Source of the DNA: Stercoripulliclostridium_A sp045577735
GTDB taxonomy: Bacteria; Bacillota; Clostridia; Christensenellales; DTU072
Reading direction: 5' to 3'
Assembly: GCA_045577735.1 (NCBI GenBank)
Contig: JAZNIY010000004.1
Location: forward strand, 109,453-173,452
DNA: 64,000 nucleotides
The number at the start of each line of letters is the position of its first letter. The stretch's first letter is position 1. The notes beneath the pieces are model-generated. The model was not told the DNA's origin, searched no databases, and was given only the letters and a program-made list of their open reading frames with translations. Both the position numbers and the translations under genes were made by a program. Positions 48,412-57,105 of this stretch are shown here, in pieces.

Positions 48412-49272
48412 ATGAAAAAAGTAACCAAAGCAATCATCCCGGCAGCAGGCTTCGGCACAAGGTTTTTACCTATAACTAAAGCAGTTCCTAAAGAAATGTT
48501 GCCTATACTCGATAGACCTAGTATCGATTTTGTAATCGAAGAGTGTCTTAATAGCGGTATTACCGATATATGCATAGTTATTTCGCGAGGAAAGGAAGCG
48601 ATTCTTAACTATCTTGATTCTAATACCGAGTTAGAGTCTGCTTTATTAAAGGCCAACAAACAAAATCAAGTTGCATTGATTAATAGATATAAGGACGTTA
48701 ATTTTACTTTCGTTCTTCAGCCAGAAATGCGTGGTACTGCAAAAGCTATTGAACTTTGCAAAAGCTTTGTTGGTAACGATCCTTTTGCCGTTTTATTCCC
48801 CGATGACGTTATCTATAATCCCGAAAATCCCGTAACGGCTCAGCTCATTAAAGCTTACGAAACTACAGGAGCTTCTATTGTAGGTTGCCAAAATCTATCT
48901 CCTGAAGAGGCTATTCACTATGGTGTAATGCAAGTTAGAGAGCAGAAGGGAAAATATATCCTCATTGATGGATTCCAAGAAAAACCAACTATTGAAAAAC
49001 TATCGTCCACGATAACGTCATTAGGAAGGTTTTTATTGACACCCGAAATTTTCGATTATATAGATAAGACTAAACCTGTTAAAAATGGGGAAATATATTT
49101 ACCATCGTCAATCGATCTTCTTGCCAAAGATTTCCCGGTATATGCATATCTATTTGATGGAACACGATATGACATGGGTAGCAAGTTTGGTTTTCTTAAA
49201 GCCAATATTGAGTTTGCGTTACGTGATCCTGCTTTGAGAGAACAACTTATTAAGTTTATCAAAGGAAATTAA
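48412..49272 (+). CDS. galU: UTP--glucose-1-phosphate uridylyltransferase
   Basis: GalU makes UDP-glucose from UTP and glucose-1-phosphate for cell-wall and capsule sugars. The 286-aa protein has the nucleotidyltransferase signature PAAGFGTRFLPITKAVPKEMLP (GFGTRFLP and KEMLP diagnostic), the VLQPEMRGTAKAI segment, the metal Asp in LFPDDV, GFQEKP with the sugar-binding Glu-Lys, and TRYDMGSKFG near the end. The length is typical. The ribosome site is weak (AAGGTAGG). Its neighbours are gtrA on the other strand and clpC 8 bases downstream. Its sugar-phosphate link to pgi further along is general rather than a dedicated operon. Confidence 0.95.
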   Translation: MKKVTKAIIPAAGFGTRFLPITKAVPKEMLPILDRPSIDFVIEECLNSGITDICIVISRGKEAILNYLDSNTELESALLKANKQNQVALINRYKDVNFTFVLQPEMRGTAKAIELCKSFVGNDPFAVLFPDDVIYNPENPVTAQLIKAYETTGASIVGCQNLSPEEAIHYGVMQVREQKGKYILIDGFQEKPTIEKLSSTITSLGRFLLTPEIFDYIDKTKPVKNGEIYLPSSIDLLAKDFPVYAYLFDGTRYDMGSKFGFLKANIEFALRDPALREQLIKFIKGN

Positions 49273-49280
49273 TTAAAAAT

Positions 49281-51872
49281 ATGAATCGTTTTAAATATAC
49301 TAGTGACGTAAGTAAGGTGCTGGAAAAGGCACAAGAATTTGCGGTACGACTAAAGAAAAATCTCGCTACCGAACATATTCTTGCTGCTATGCTTTCGGTT
49401 GAAGATACCTATGCTTATGATATTTTAATTAGATATAAAGTAGACAAAGACAAAGTTTTTAATGCTCTTAATGAATACGCTTCGAAGAACTTTAACGACC
49501 TTTTGATCAAGGAGCAAGTTCGACGTGCAATGAATTTTGCTGAAACTACGGCTAACCGTGCTGGTTACGATTTGTTTGACACTCAGCATCTTCTTCACGG
49601 TTTATTGATTGATAAAAGTTGTGCTGCAGCAAAAATACTTGCAGAGTTTAATATTACAGCCAATGAGATTAAATCCATTGTTGATACCATGACTGCTAAC
49701 GGACTTGGTATGAATTCCAAACTTGACGATAATGACGTTATAAACGTACTTGACATTTTCAATGAGTTTTTCGGTCCTGGTTTTAGTTCTAAGAATAACG
49801 TTCAACCTATGGGTATAAAAATAAACGTTTCCGGAAACAACAAGGACCTTGACGGGTTATTTAACATTTTGAATGGTGAAAAGCCTAAAAAGGCTCAAAA
49901 ACCTAAAGACGAGAAAAGCGATGGTATTAGTGAAGAACTAAAAGCTTTTGGCGTCGATATGACGGCAAACGCTAAAAATGGTAAATATGATCCTGTTATT
50001 GGCAGAGAAAAGGAAATTGAACAAGTTTTGAGAGTTCTTTCACGTCGTACAAAAAATAATCCTTTGATTATTGGTGAGCCAGGTGTAGGTAAAACTGCCA
50101 TAGTTGAAGGACTTGCTCAAGCAATAGCAGAAGGAAAGGTTCCTAATATTATTAAAGACAAGCGCATATTTGCCCTTGACGTCGGCTCTCTTGTTGCTGG
50201 AACTAAGTTCCGTGGTGAGTTCGAAGAACGTTTTAAAAATATGCTAAAGGAACTAGAAGACGACAAAACCATACTTTTCATTGATGAAATGCACATGATT
50301 ATGTCGGTTGGTGATAACGATGGGGGAGCAACGATTGCTAACCTTCTTAAACCACTCCTTGCTCGTGGAGATATTCCTACAATCGGTGCAACAACCATTG
50401 ACGAGTATCGTAAGCATATTGAAAAAGATGCTGCACTTGAGCGTCGATTTAAGCCAATAATGGTGGACCCACCATCGGTTGAAGATACTATTTTGATACT
50501 AAAAGGTATTAGAGACAAATATCAAGCACATCATAAAGTTCAAATTACCGATCAAGCACTTATAGCGGCTGCTACATTAACAGACCGTTACGTTGCTGAT
50601 AGATATTTACCAGACAAAGCTATTGATGCTATTGATGAGGCTGCATCCAAGATGCGAGTAAACGCGATGGTAATGCCAAGTGAAATAGTAGATTTGGAGA
50701 ATAAGCGTAAGATTCTTAATGAAAGCATTTTGCAAGCAACGAAAGGTGAAGACTTTGTTAAAGCTAATTCTTTAAAAGGTGAGCGTGACGTTGTTGATGC
50801 CCAAATTAAGGAGTTAAAGTTAAAATGGGGTAGTGACATCACTTCCGGTCAATTATCTATTGATGAAGCACAAATAGCAGAAATTGTATCCGAGTGGACG
50901 AATATACCGATTTCCAATCTTACTGAGGAAGAAAGCACGAAACTGCTTCAATTAGAGGGTGAAATCAAGAAGAGAGTAATTGGACAAGATGAAGCCGTAA
51001 GTGCTGTTGCTAGGGCTATAAAACGTGCTAGAGCAGGGCTTAAAGATCCAAAAAAGCCAATTGGTACGTTTATGTTCTTAGGGCCTACGGGTGTTGGAAA
51101 GACAGAACTTACAAAAGCACTTGCTGAAAGTATGTTTGGCGATGAGAACATGCTAATTCGCATTGACATGAGCGAATACATGGAGAAAATTAACGTTTCA
51201 CGCTTAATTGGTTCAGCTCCCGGATACGTGGGCTATGATGAAGGTGGACAACTTACCGAAAAAGTTAGAAGAAAACCATACTCCGTAGTGCTCTTTGATG
51301 AAATTGAAAAAGCTCATCCAGACGTCTTCAATCTGCTTCTTCAAATACTTGATGAGGGCAGATTGACCGATAGCCATGGTAGGGTTGTATCTTTTAAAAA
51401 CACGGTAATAATTATGACCTCTAATATTGGGGCAAAAGATATTGCTAAGATGAAGAGAGTTGGCTTTGGACAATCTATTGAAATTTCAAATGATTACGAA
51501 AGCATGAAAGAAAAGCAACTCGCTGCTTTAAAGGATGCAATGAATCCAGAATTTATTAATCGCATTGACGATATTATCATATTCCGTAAACTTGACAAAG
51601 AGGCTCTTGAAAAAATTGCCGGAATTATGATTGGTAACGTAATAAAAATATTAACCGACAAAGGAATTAAACTCAATTATACTAAGGCCGTTCTAGATTA
51701 TTTGCTTGAAAAGGGCACTGATTTGGAATATGGCGCTAGACCGCTAAAACGAGCTGTTCAAAAGATATTTGAAGATAAGCTTAGCGAAGAAATCATTAGT
51801 GGTCGCATAACCAACGAATCCGACGTAACCGTAGACGTGCAGGACGGTGAAATCGTATTTAATATAAACTAA
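49281..51872 (+). CDS. clpC: ATP-dependent Clp protease ATP-binding subunit ClpC
   Basis: ClpC unfolds proteins and feeds them to ClpP. The 863-aa protein has a Clp N-domain with two repeats (residues ~1-145), a first AAA+ module with Walker A GEPGVGKTA and Walker B TILFIDEMHM, a short coiled-coil middle domain (~420-480, about the size of ClpC rather than ClpB), and a second AAA+ module with GPTGVGKTE and VVLFDEIEKAH. A VGFGQ motif after the second sensor region corresponds to the ClpP-binding loop (LGF/IGF/VGF type). The mcsA-mcsB-ctsR genes that usually flank clpC in Bacilli are absent, so regulation must differ. It follows galU by 8 bases and precedes hpf. Confidence 0.92.
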   Translation: MNRFKYTSDVSKVLEKAQEFAVRLKKNLATEHILAAMLSVEDTYAYDILIRYKVDKDKVFNALNEYASKNFNDLLIKEQVRRAMNFAETTANRAGYDLFDTQHLLHGLLIDKSCAAAKILAEFNITANEIKSIVDTMTANGLGMNSKLDDNDVINVLDIFNEFFGPGFSSKNNVQPMGIKINVSGNNKDLDGLFNILNGEKPKKAQKPKDEKSDGISEELKAFGVDMTANAKNGKYDPVIGREKEIEQVLRVLSRRTKNNPLIIGEPGVGKTAIVEGLAQAIAEGKVPNIIKDKRIFALDVGSLVAGTKFRGEFEERFKNMLKELEDDKTILFIDEMHMIMSVGDNDGGATIANLLKPLLARGDIPTIGATTIDEYRKHIEKDAALERRFKPIMVDPPSVEDTILILKGIRDKYQAHHKVQITDQALIAAATLTDRYVADRYLPDKAIDAIDEAASKMRVNAMVMPSEIVDLENKRKILNESILQATKGEDFVKANSLKGERDVVDAQIKELKLKWGSDITSGQLSIDEAQIAEIVSEWTNIPISNLTEEESTKLLQLEGEIKKRVIGQDEAVSAVARAIKRARAGLKDPKKPIGTFMFLGPTGVGKTELTKALAESMFGDENMLIRIDMSEYMEKINVSRLIGSAPGYVGYDEGGQLTEKVRRKPYSVVLFDEIEKAHPDVFNLLLQILDEGRLTDSHGRVVSFKNTVIIMTSNIGAKDIAKMKRVGFGQSIEISNDYESMKEKQLAALKDAMNPEFINRIDDIIIFRKLDKEALEKIAGIMIGNVIKILTDKGIKLNYTKAVLDYLLEKGTDLEYGARPLKRAVQKIFEDKLSEEIISGRITNESDVTVDVQDGEIVFNIN

Positions 51873-51889
51873 CCAAAGGAGGTACTTCT

Positions 51890-52423
51890 ATGCGTATCGA
51901 ACTAATTTCAAAAGGCTACAATGAAGGCAACCGTCTCGTTTCTATTATCGAGAAGAAACTATCCAAATTTGACAAGTTCTTCTCCGAAGAAGGAACGGCA
52001 AAAATCAAACTCTCCACCGTTGGTAAAGATAAGTACACAATGGAAATTACCATCAACGTTGGTGGTGCTCTCGTAAGATCGGAAGTAACTAGTGACAATA
52101 TGTACGACAACATCGATCTTTTAATTCCAAAACTGGAAAGACAGCTTGCTAAATATCGTGATAGAATGATTTCTAAGCAACCTAAAAAGGCACTTCCTCT
52201 TAAGTTTGATGAAGAAATTGCACCTGCAAAAGAAGAGAAAACCGGTAAGGTTGTTAAAGTTAAAAACTTTGATATCTCTATTGTAACCGTTGATGAAGCT
52301 ATTGCTGAACTCGAACTTCTAGACCATGATTTCTACGTATTTGTTAACGCAGAAAATAACAAAGTATCCGTTGTTTATAAGCGCCATGATGGAGATTACG
52401 GCTTGTTAACTCCCGAATATTAA
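51890..52423 (+). CDS. hpf: Long ribosome hibernation promoting factor
   Basis: Long HPF binds the 30S subunit and pairs 70S ribosomes into inactive 100S dimers in stress or stationary phase. The 177-aa protein has the N-terminal S30AE domain (ISKGYNEGNRLVSIIEKKLSKFDKFF) and the C-terminal dimerisation domain (VKNFDISIVTVDEAIAELELLDHDFYVFVNAE; DHDFYVF diagnostic). An AAGGAGG ribosome site, one of the best in the window, precedes the ATG. Its position 17 bases after clpC places two stress functions together. The sugar isomerase gene follows after 9 bases. Confidence 0.94.
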   Translation: MRIELISKGYNEGNRLVSIIEKKLSKFDKFFSEEGTAKIKLSTVGKDKYTMEITINVGGALVRSEVTSDNMYDNIDLLIPKLERQLAKYRDRMISKQPKKALPLKFDEEIAPAKEEKTGKVVKVKNFDISIVTVDEAIAELELLDHDFYVFVNAENNKVSVVYKRHDGDYGLLTPEY

Positions 52424-52432
52424 AAACTATTT

Positions 52433-53233
52433 ATGAAAGTAGGTATATCTACAGCGTCTTTTTTCCTCAAGTCGGAAACTGAAGACACAATGAATATACT
52501 TAACGCTATGGGCGTTGAAGTATGTGAAATTTTTCTAACTACCTTCCGGGAATACCGGAAGGAGTTTATTGATATGCTACTTGAACACAAAGGAAAACTT
52601 GACATTCATAGCATACATACTTTAAACTTACAGTACGAAGGGGAGCTCTTTAACGCTTCCCCTCGTACGAGGGAAGATTGTGAATATTTCTTTCGTCAAG
52701 CTGCCGAAGCCGGTGCTAGGCTTGATGCAAAATATTACACCTTTCACGGACCACCCAGATTAAAAAGGACGCCATATTATATTAACTATGATTGGATGGG
52801 AAAAAGACTTGGTGAACTTAATGGTATTATGAAAGAATATGGCGGACAATGCCAATTAGCTTATGAAAACGTGCATTGGACTTTCTTTAGTAATCCAGAA
52901 TTTTTTGAAAAGTTGAAAGAAAAGGTTGACATAAAGGCAACTCTTGATATAAAACAGGCTATGCAATCGAAAATCTCGGTTGATGAATACCTTAGAGTTA
53001 TGGGCAAAGATTTAGTTAACGTTCATCTTTGCGATTATCATAATGACGGTAGTCTAGCTCTTCCCGGAAAAGGAAGCGTTAATTTTACCGATTTGTTCCG
53101 TAAGCTAATTGATATTGGCTATAATGGTCCGTTGCTTATGGAGCTTTATGCGAAAAATTACGATAACTTTGACGAAGTTTATCAAAGTTATGAATATCTA
53201 CAAAAATGTGTAATAGAAGCCCAAAAAGGCTAA
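52433..53233 (+). CDS. Sugar phosphate isomerase/epimerase (xylose isomerase-like TIM barrel)
   Basis: The 266-aa protein has the AP endonuclease 2/xylose isomerase-like barrel: DIHSIHTLNLQYEG with the first metal-side His, AKYYTFHGPPR, the CQLAYENVHWTFFS strand with the metal Glu, TLDIKQAM with Asp, NVHLCDYHNDG, and GPLLMELYAKNYD with the final Glu. All expected metal ligands are present. The substrate is unknown, as the family includes sugar and inositol isomerases and endonucleases. It is followed by pgi after 12 bases. A joint role in sugar-phosphate metabolism is plausible but not shown. Confidence 0.85.
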   Translation: MKVGISTASFFLKSETEDTMNILNAMGVEVCEIFLTTFREYRKEFIDMLLEHKGKLDIHSIHTLNLQYEGELFNASPRTREDCEYFFRQAAEAGARLDAKYYTFHGPPRLKRTPYYINYDWMGKRLGELNGIMKEYGGQCQLAYENVHWTFFSNPEFFEKLKEKVDIKATLDIKQAMQSKISVDEYLRVMGKDLVNVHLCDYHNDGSLALPGKGSVNFTDLFRKLIDIGYNGPLLMELYAKNYDNFDEVYQSYEYLQKCVIEAQKG

Positions 53234-53245
53234 AAAGGAGACCAA

Positions 53246-54658
53246 ATGAAAAAAGAATATGCATCTATTAAGTTTGACTACAATAACATGATGTCTACCT
53301 ACGTAGGGGCTGAACAAGGCATCACCGATAAAGAGCTAGCAAGCACTAAAAACCTTGCTGTTCAAGCCCATACTTTCTTTAAATTGAATCGTGGCACCGG
53401 CATGATGGGGTGGAGTGAACTTCCATATAATCAAGCTGACGTTGTAAAAGATATATTAAACACTGCAAAAATCGTTAGACGTAATTGTGACGCCTTTGTC
53501 GTATTAGGCATTGGTGGTTCTGCTCTTGGCCCTATGGCTGTTTTCCAAGCACTATGCCATCTTCGTCACAATGAGCTTAAGCGCAACAAGAGAAAGGCAC
53601 CCAAGTTCTACGTTGAAGATAACGTTGACCCTGAAAGAATGGCATCTCTTCTTGACATTCTTGATCTTGACAAGACGGTATTTAACGTTATAACTAAAAG
53701 TGGTTCTACCTCCGAAACGATGAGCCAATATCTCATTATAATGAATATTTTGAAGGAAAAATATGGCGACAAGGCAAACGAGCACATTATTGCTACAACG
53801 GATGCTCAAAATGGTAATTTGATTAAAATCGCTAAGAAAGAAAATCTTAAAACCTTTATTATTCCCGATGGGGTAGGTGGAAGATTTAGTGAAATATGTC
53901 CAGTTGGTCTATTCCCTGCAGCCGTTTTAGGTATTGATATTAAAGAAATGCTTAAAGGTTGTGCACATATGGACAAACTTTGCCGTAAATCCGACCTAAA
54001 GTCAAATCCCGCTCTTGCAGCAGCAGCTTTACAATACCTTGCTATTCAAAAGGGCAAGAATATTAGTGTAATGATGCCTTATGCAGATTCCTTGAAGCTT
54101 ATGGCTGACTGGTATTGTCAACTTTGGGGTGAATCTTTAGGAAAAGCTGTTAATAATAAGGGAGAAAAGGTTCACGTAGGTCAAACGCCAGTTAAGGCTC
54201 TTGGTGTTACCGATCAACATAGCCAAGTTCAACTCTATACAGAAGGTCCTTTTGATAAGGTTGTTACCATAATTGGCGTAGAAAAGTATCGAGATGAAGT
54301 AGTTATCGCAGGTGGATGCGAAGATTTCCCCAGTGTATCATTCTTAAGTGGACATACTTTGAATGAACTCATTACTTCCGAAATGTATGCAACTGAATAT
54401 GCTCTTACTAAGAATAATCGTCTTAACAATATGATTACTCTTCCCGTGGTCAATGCTCACACTATTGGACAACTTATGTTCTTCTTTATGCTTGAAACTG
54501 CATATATTGGCGCTATGTTTGACATTAATACTTTTAATCAACCTGGTGTAGAAGAAGGTAAAAACGCAACTTACGCACTTCTTGGCAGAGCTGGTTATGA
54601 AGAAAAGGCAGCTGAACTAAAGGCACGTCATCAAAAGAGTGAGAACTATATTATCTAA
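53246..54658 (+). CDS. pgi: Glucose-6-phosphate isomerase
   Basis: Pgi interconverts glucose-6-phosphate and fructose-6-phosphate. The 470-aa protein has the SIS-fold signatures LGIGGSALGPMAVFQAL, NVITKSGSTSETMSQY (phosphate-binding Ser/Thr loop) and GGRFSEICPVGLFPAAVLG, the catalytic TDQHSQVQLYTEGPFDK, and a C-terminal Lys region. The shorter length compared with the E. coli enzyme is normal for Bacillota. An AAAAGGAG ribosome site is present. Its stop overlaps the start of the degenerate ABC-ATPase-like gene by one base, which is an unusual partner. Confidence 0.95.
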   Translation: MKKEYASIKFDYNNMMSTYVGAEQGITDKELASTKNLAVQAHTFFKLNRGTGMMGWSELPYNQADVVKDILNTAKIVRRNCDAFVVLGIGGSALGPMAVFQALCHLRHNELKRNKRKAPKFYVEDNVDPERMASLLDILDLDKTVFNVITKSGSTSETMSQYLIIMNILKEKYGDKANEHIIATTDAQNGNLIKIAKKENLKTFIIPDGVGGRFSEICPVGLFPAAVLGIDIKEMLKGCAHMDKLCRKSDLKSNPALAAAALQYLAIQKGKNISVMMPYADSLKLMADWYCQLWGESLGKAVNNKGEKVHVGQTPVKALGVTDQHSQVQLYTEGPFDKVVTIIGVEKYRDEVVIAGGCEDFPSVSFLSGHTLNELITSEMYATEYALTKNNRLNNMITLPVVNAHTIGQLMFFFMLETAYIGAMFDINTFNQPGVEEGKNATYALLGRAGYEEKAAELKARHQKSENYII

Positions 54659-55677
54659 TGTTAGAAATTAAAGAATTATATCAAAACTATTTTTACGGAA
54701 CTAATGCTTTAAATGGCATTAGTTTCGTTCTTAAAGATGGAGAAAAACTTGCAGTTATTGCTAAAAATGGTGGTGGAAAAACATCATTACTTAAATGTAT
54801 TACCGGTCTTTTCCCTGCTAGTAGTGGCAATATAATTCTAGACGGAAAAGATATTACGAATTTAAAGATTAAAGATAGGGGCGTTAGAATGGTCTATGAT
54901 GACGGTGGACTTATTAAACAACGTTCTGTTTTTTTTAATTTGAGCTATCCATTAAAACTAAGAAAGCTTTCTAGAAAAGATAGATTCATAAAAGCTTATC
55001 AAGTGGCTAAAGATTATGATCTTGAACCATTTTTCAAAGAACAGGCTTTTAGGCTTTTTACACCTGAAATTATTGCACTAGCGCTTGCTAGGGTGGAGCT
55101 TAGAGATAGTTCTTTAACGCTTATTGATGACGTATTTTCTATTGCTAACGGATTGGAAAGACGTGATCTATTTGACAAATTTTTGCCTAAATTAAGGGCA
55201 CTTTCCGGTAACGTTATATTTACTACGGATTCTTTGGAAGAAGCTATTTCATTTGGAGACAAGGTTTTGGTACTGAATAATGGATATCAAGATCAGTTCG
55301 GCAGTTTTGAAGAGCTGAGAACAAATCCTCAAACGTTGCTTGTTGACAAGCTCTTTAATCCTTATCGTAATCGTAAAATTTTAGACGTTGTAGATGGCGT
55401 TGCTACATTTAATAATATCAAATTTAAATTACCATCTGATTACAATTCTACCGAGGTTTTTGTTAGTTTTGAATTGATAAACGATAATAATGGCGAAGAT
55501 TTCATAATTGGTAATAGAAAATACGTAGGAGAGGATACTTTTGCGTATTACAACAATGAAGATTTAGTATGCGTGTCAACTATGAATGAAAACGGTTTTA
55601 AAGTTAGTGCTAATATATCAACTTTAAAACTCTATGATAGAGTCACAGAAAAACTATTGACATTTGAAGTAATCTAA
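54658..55677 (+). CDS. ABC-ATPase-like protein lacking catalytic motifs, with C-terminal regulatory-type domain
   Basis: The 339-aa protein has the outline of a MalK/UgpC-type ABC ATPase: ~230 residues of nucleotide-binding domain followed by ~100 beta-rich residues like a TOBE domain. The key motifs are eroded. Walker A is AKNGGGKTS (Lys41 kept, first Gly lost), and the Q-loop Gln is Asp81. The LSGGQ signature is replaced by LFTPE (133-137), the Walker B catalytic Glu is Asp158, and the H-loop His is Thr (FTTDSLEEA). It may bind nucleotide but probably does not hydrolyse it as a transporter motor. No permease is attached. It is coupled to pgi by a 1-base overlap, and its 3' end contains the promoter of the next operon. 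Confidence 0.8.
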   Translation: MLEIKELYQNYFYGTNALNGISFVLKDGEKLAVIAKNGGGKTSLLKCITGLFPASSGNIILDGKDITNLKIKDRGVRMVYDDGGLIKQRSVFFNLSYPLKLRKLSRKDRFIKAYQVAKDYDLEPFFKEQAFRLFTPEIIALALARVELRDSSLTLIDDVFSIANGLERRDLFDKFLPKLRALSGNVIFTTDSLEEAISFGDKVLVLNNGYQDQFGSFEELRTNPQTLLVDKLFNPYRNRKILDVVDGVATFNNIKFKLPSDYNSTEVFVSFELINDNNGEDFIIGNRKYVGEDTFAYYNNEDLVCVSTMNENGFKVSANISTLKLYDRVTEKLLTFEVI

Positions 55678-55686
55678 ATATATAAT
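55657..55686 (+). promoter_or_regulatory. Perfect-hexamer promoter of the TM1266/ABC-importer operon
   Basis: TTGACA (55657-55662), 18-base spacer, TATAAT (55681-55686). The -35 lies inside the last codons of the ABC-ATPase-like gene. Confidence 0.8.
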
Positions 55687-55692
55687 AAAGTA

Positions 55693-55799
55693 AAGAAACA
55701 ACCTGTATCGATGATGCGTTCGGAGAGTAAGTTTGTAATAATGTAGTTTGTATCACTATACTATTATAGTCTCTTTCCGTCGCGAAGGAGATTTTTTTT
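55693..55799 (+). ncRNA. Structured leader RNA before the TM1266-like gene
   Basis: The ~105-base leader between the consensus promoter and the start codon folds into a long stem: GCG (55716-55718) with CGC (55781-55783), CGGA (55721-55724) with TCCG (55776-55779), GAG (55725-55727) with CTC (55771-55773). It encloses a hairpin ACTATA/TATAGT (55755-55770). The AAGGAG ribosome site (55785-55790) follows directly after the stem and could be controlled by it. I do not recognise a known riboswitch; in particular TPP consensus elements are absent. Confidence 0.45.
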
Positions 55800-56048
55800 A
55801 TGGATAAAATAGGTGTAATTGGCATTATTATTACAGATAGAAAGGTAGTTACAGACGTTCAATCGTTACTTTCTGAATTTGGTGACATAATACTTGGTAG
55901 AATGGGTATTCCGGAAAGAGAACACGGTATTCACGCTATAAGCATCGTAGTTGAAGGTCCGAATGAGAAAATATCTGCACTTAGTGGCAAGTTAGGTAGA
56001 CTCAATAACGTTGTTGTTAAGAGCGCAGTTACAAATATAGAATTATAA
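55800..56048 (+). CDS. TM1266-like ACT/NikR-C-domain protein (iron-only hydrogenase system putative regulator)
   Basis: The 82-aa protein matches the TM1266 family: IGVIGIIITDRKVV, then GDIILGRMGIPEREHGIHAISIVVEG (GRMGIP diagnostic) and ISALSGKLGRLNNVVVKS. The fold is an ACT-like domain related to the ligand-binding end of NikR, without a DNA-binding domain. It is often encoded next to [FeFe]-hydrogenase maturation genes and named a putative regulator, but its action is unknown. Here it leads an operon with a complete substrate-binding ABC importer rather than hyd genes. It may sense the imported compound or regulate its use. Confidence 0.87.
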   Translation: MDKIGVIGIIITDRKVVTDVQSLLSEFGDIILGRMGIPEREHGIHAISIVVEGPNEKISALSGKLGRLNNVVVKSAVTNIEL

Positions 56049-56067
56049 TATAAAGGAAGTGTAAATT

Positions 56068-57102
56068 ATGAAAAAAAGATTATTGTTAACTATTGTAACA
56101 CTATTACTAATAACCACACTTGCTTTGTTTACTTTAATACGGTGTGATATTAGGGATAATGATGAAAACGACGATATAGTAATTAACGTATGTGTTCCCG
56201 ATGGTAGTCCCGCAATTGCTATTGCTAAACTCCTAAAAGATAAGCCCACTTTTGATGGATATAAAATTAATTATGAAGTTGTAACAGGGTCCGAAGGCAT
56301 TGGTGCAAGACTTGCTAGTGGCCAAGCAACCATCGCGATAGCTCCGACCAATGCTGGCGCAACTCAATATAATAAAAACAATGGAAAGTATAAATTGGTA
56401 GCAACCGCAGTTCAAGGAGCTCTTTATATGGTTGGAAAGGGCGAAGTAGTTGGTAATACAATACAAGAAAAACTAACTTCATTAAAGGGCCAAACGGTAT
56501 ATAATATTGGTCAAGGAGCTACTCCCGATTTAACCTTTAAATATATACTTGACCATTATGATATTCCTTATCAAGCAACCGACGTTGAAAGTGAGGATTA
56601 CGTTGCTCTAAAATACGTTAGCGCAGGTAGTGAACTTATACCGTTATTAAAGCAAAATAAGGCAAAGTTTGGAATTATGGGTGAACCTGCAGTAACCAAA
56701 GCAAATGCTAATGCCGGCACTACGACCTTATTCTCTATTCAAGATTTGTGGAATGGAGTTACTGGTACAAGTGGTGGTTTCCCACAAGCTAGCGTCTTCG
56801 TAAACAGCAGTATTCTTGACGGAACACACGATGAGTTTATCGATTGGTTCCTAAATAAAATGGAAGACAATGCTTCTTGGGTAAATAACAATGCAAATGA
56901 GGCTGGCAGTGCATTACAACAAGCTGGTTCAACTGCTTTGCAAGGATTATCAAACGCTATCGTTCAAAAGTGCAATATTAACATTGTTAGAGCTACTAAT
57001 GCTAAAACTAGTGTTAATACCTATTTGACCGCTTTGCATGGTTTTAACCCCCAAACAGTAGGTGGTAGTGTACCAAACGACGCATTCTACTATGTAGTTT
57101 AA
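56068..57102 (+). CDS. ABC transporter substrate-binding protein (NitT/TauT/SsuA-like)
   Basis: The 344-aa extracytoplasmic binding protein begins with a hydrophobic signal segment and a Cys at the end (LIRC, Cys 28), probably a lipoprotein with an unusual Arg before the Cys. The mature part has the two-lobe layout of the NMT1/SsuA-like group: VCVPDGSPAIAIAKLL, TGSEGIGARLASGQATIAIAPTNAGA (SGQATIAIAPTNA diagnostic), KGQTVYNIGQGATPDLTFKYIL, and FGIMGEPAVTKA. Family members bind sulfonates, nitrate, thiamine precursors or related small molecules, and the ligand here cannot be told. It follows the TM1266-like gene by 19 bases with an AAGGAAG ribosome site. Confidence 0.88.
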   Translation: MKKRLLLTIVTLLLITTLALFTLIRCDIRDNDENDDIVINVCVPDGSPAIAIAKLLKDKPTFDGYKINYEVVTGSEGIGARLASGQATIAIAPTNAGATQYNKNNGKYKLVATAVQGALYMVGKGEVVGNTIQEKLTSLKGQTVYNIGQGATPDLTFKYILDHYDIPYQATDVESEDYVALKYVSAGSELIPLLKQNKAKFGIMGEPAVTKANANAGTTTLFSIQDLWNGVTGTSGGFPQASVFVNSSILDGTHDEFIDWFLNKMEDNASWVNNNANEAGSALQQAGSTALQGLSNAIVQKCNINIVRATNAKTSVNTYLTALHGFNPQTVGGSVPNDAFYYVV

Positions 57103-57105
57103 ATA

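Noticed and set aside
48412..51872. CtsR or CIRCE operator controlling clpC
   Set aside because: No tandem heptad direct repeat or TTAGCACTC/GAGTGCTAA palindrome is present near the galU promoter or clpC start.
55690..55800. TPP riboswitch before the importer operon
   Set aside because: The importer type made this tempting, but the CUGAGA and ACCUGAUC-type consensus blocks are absent.
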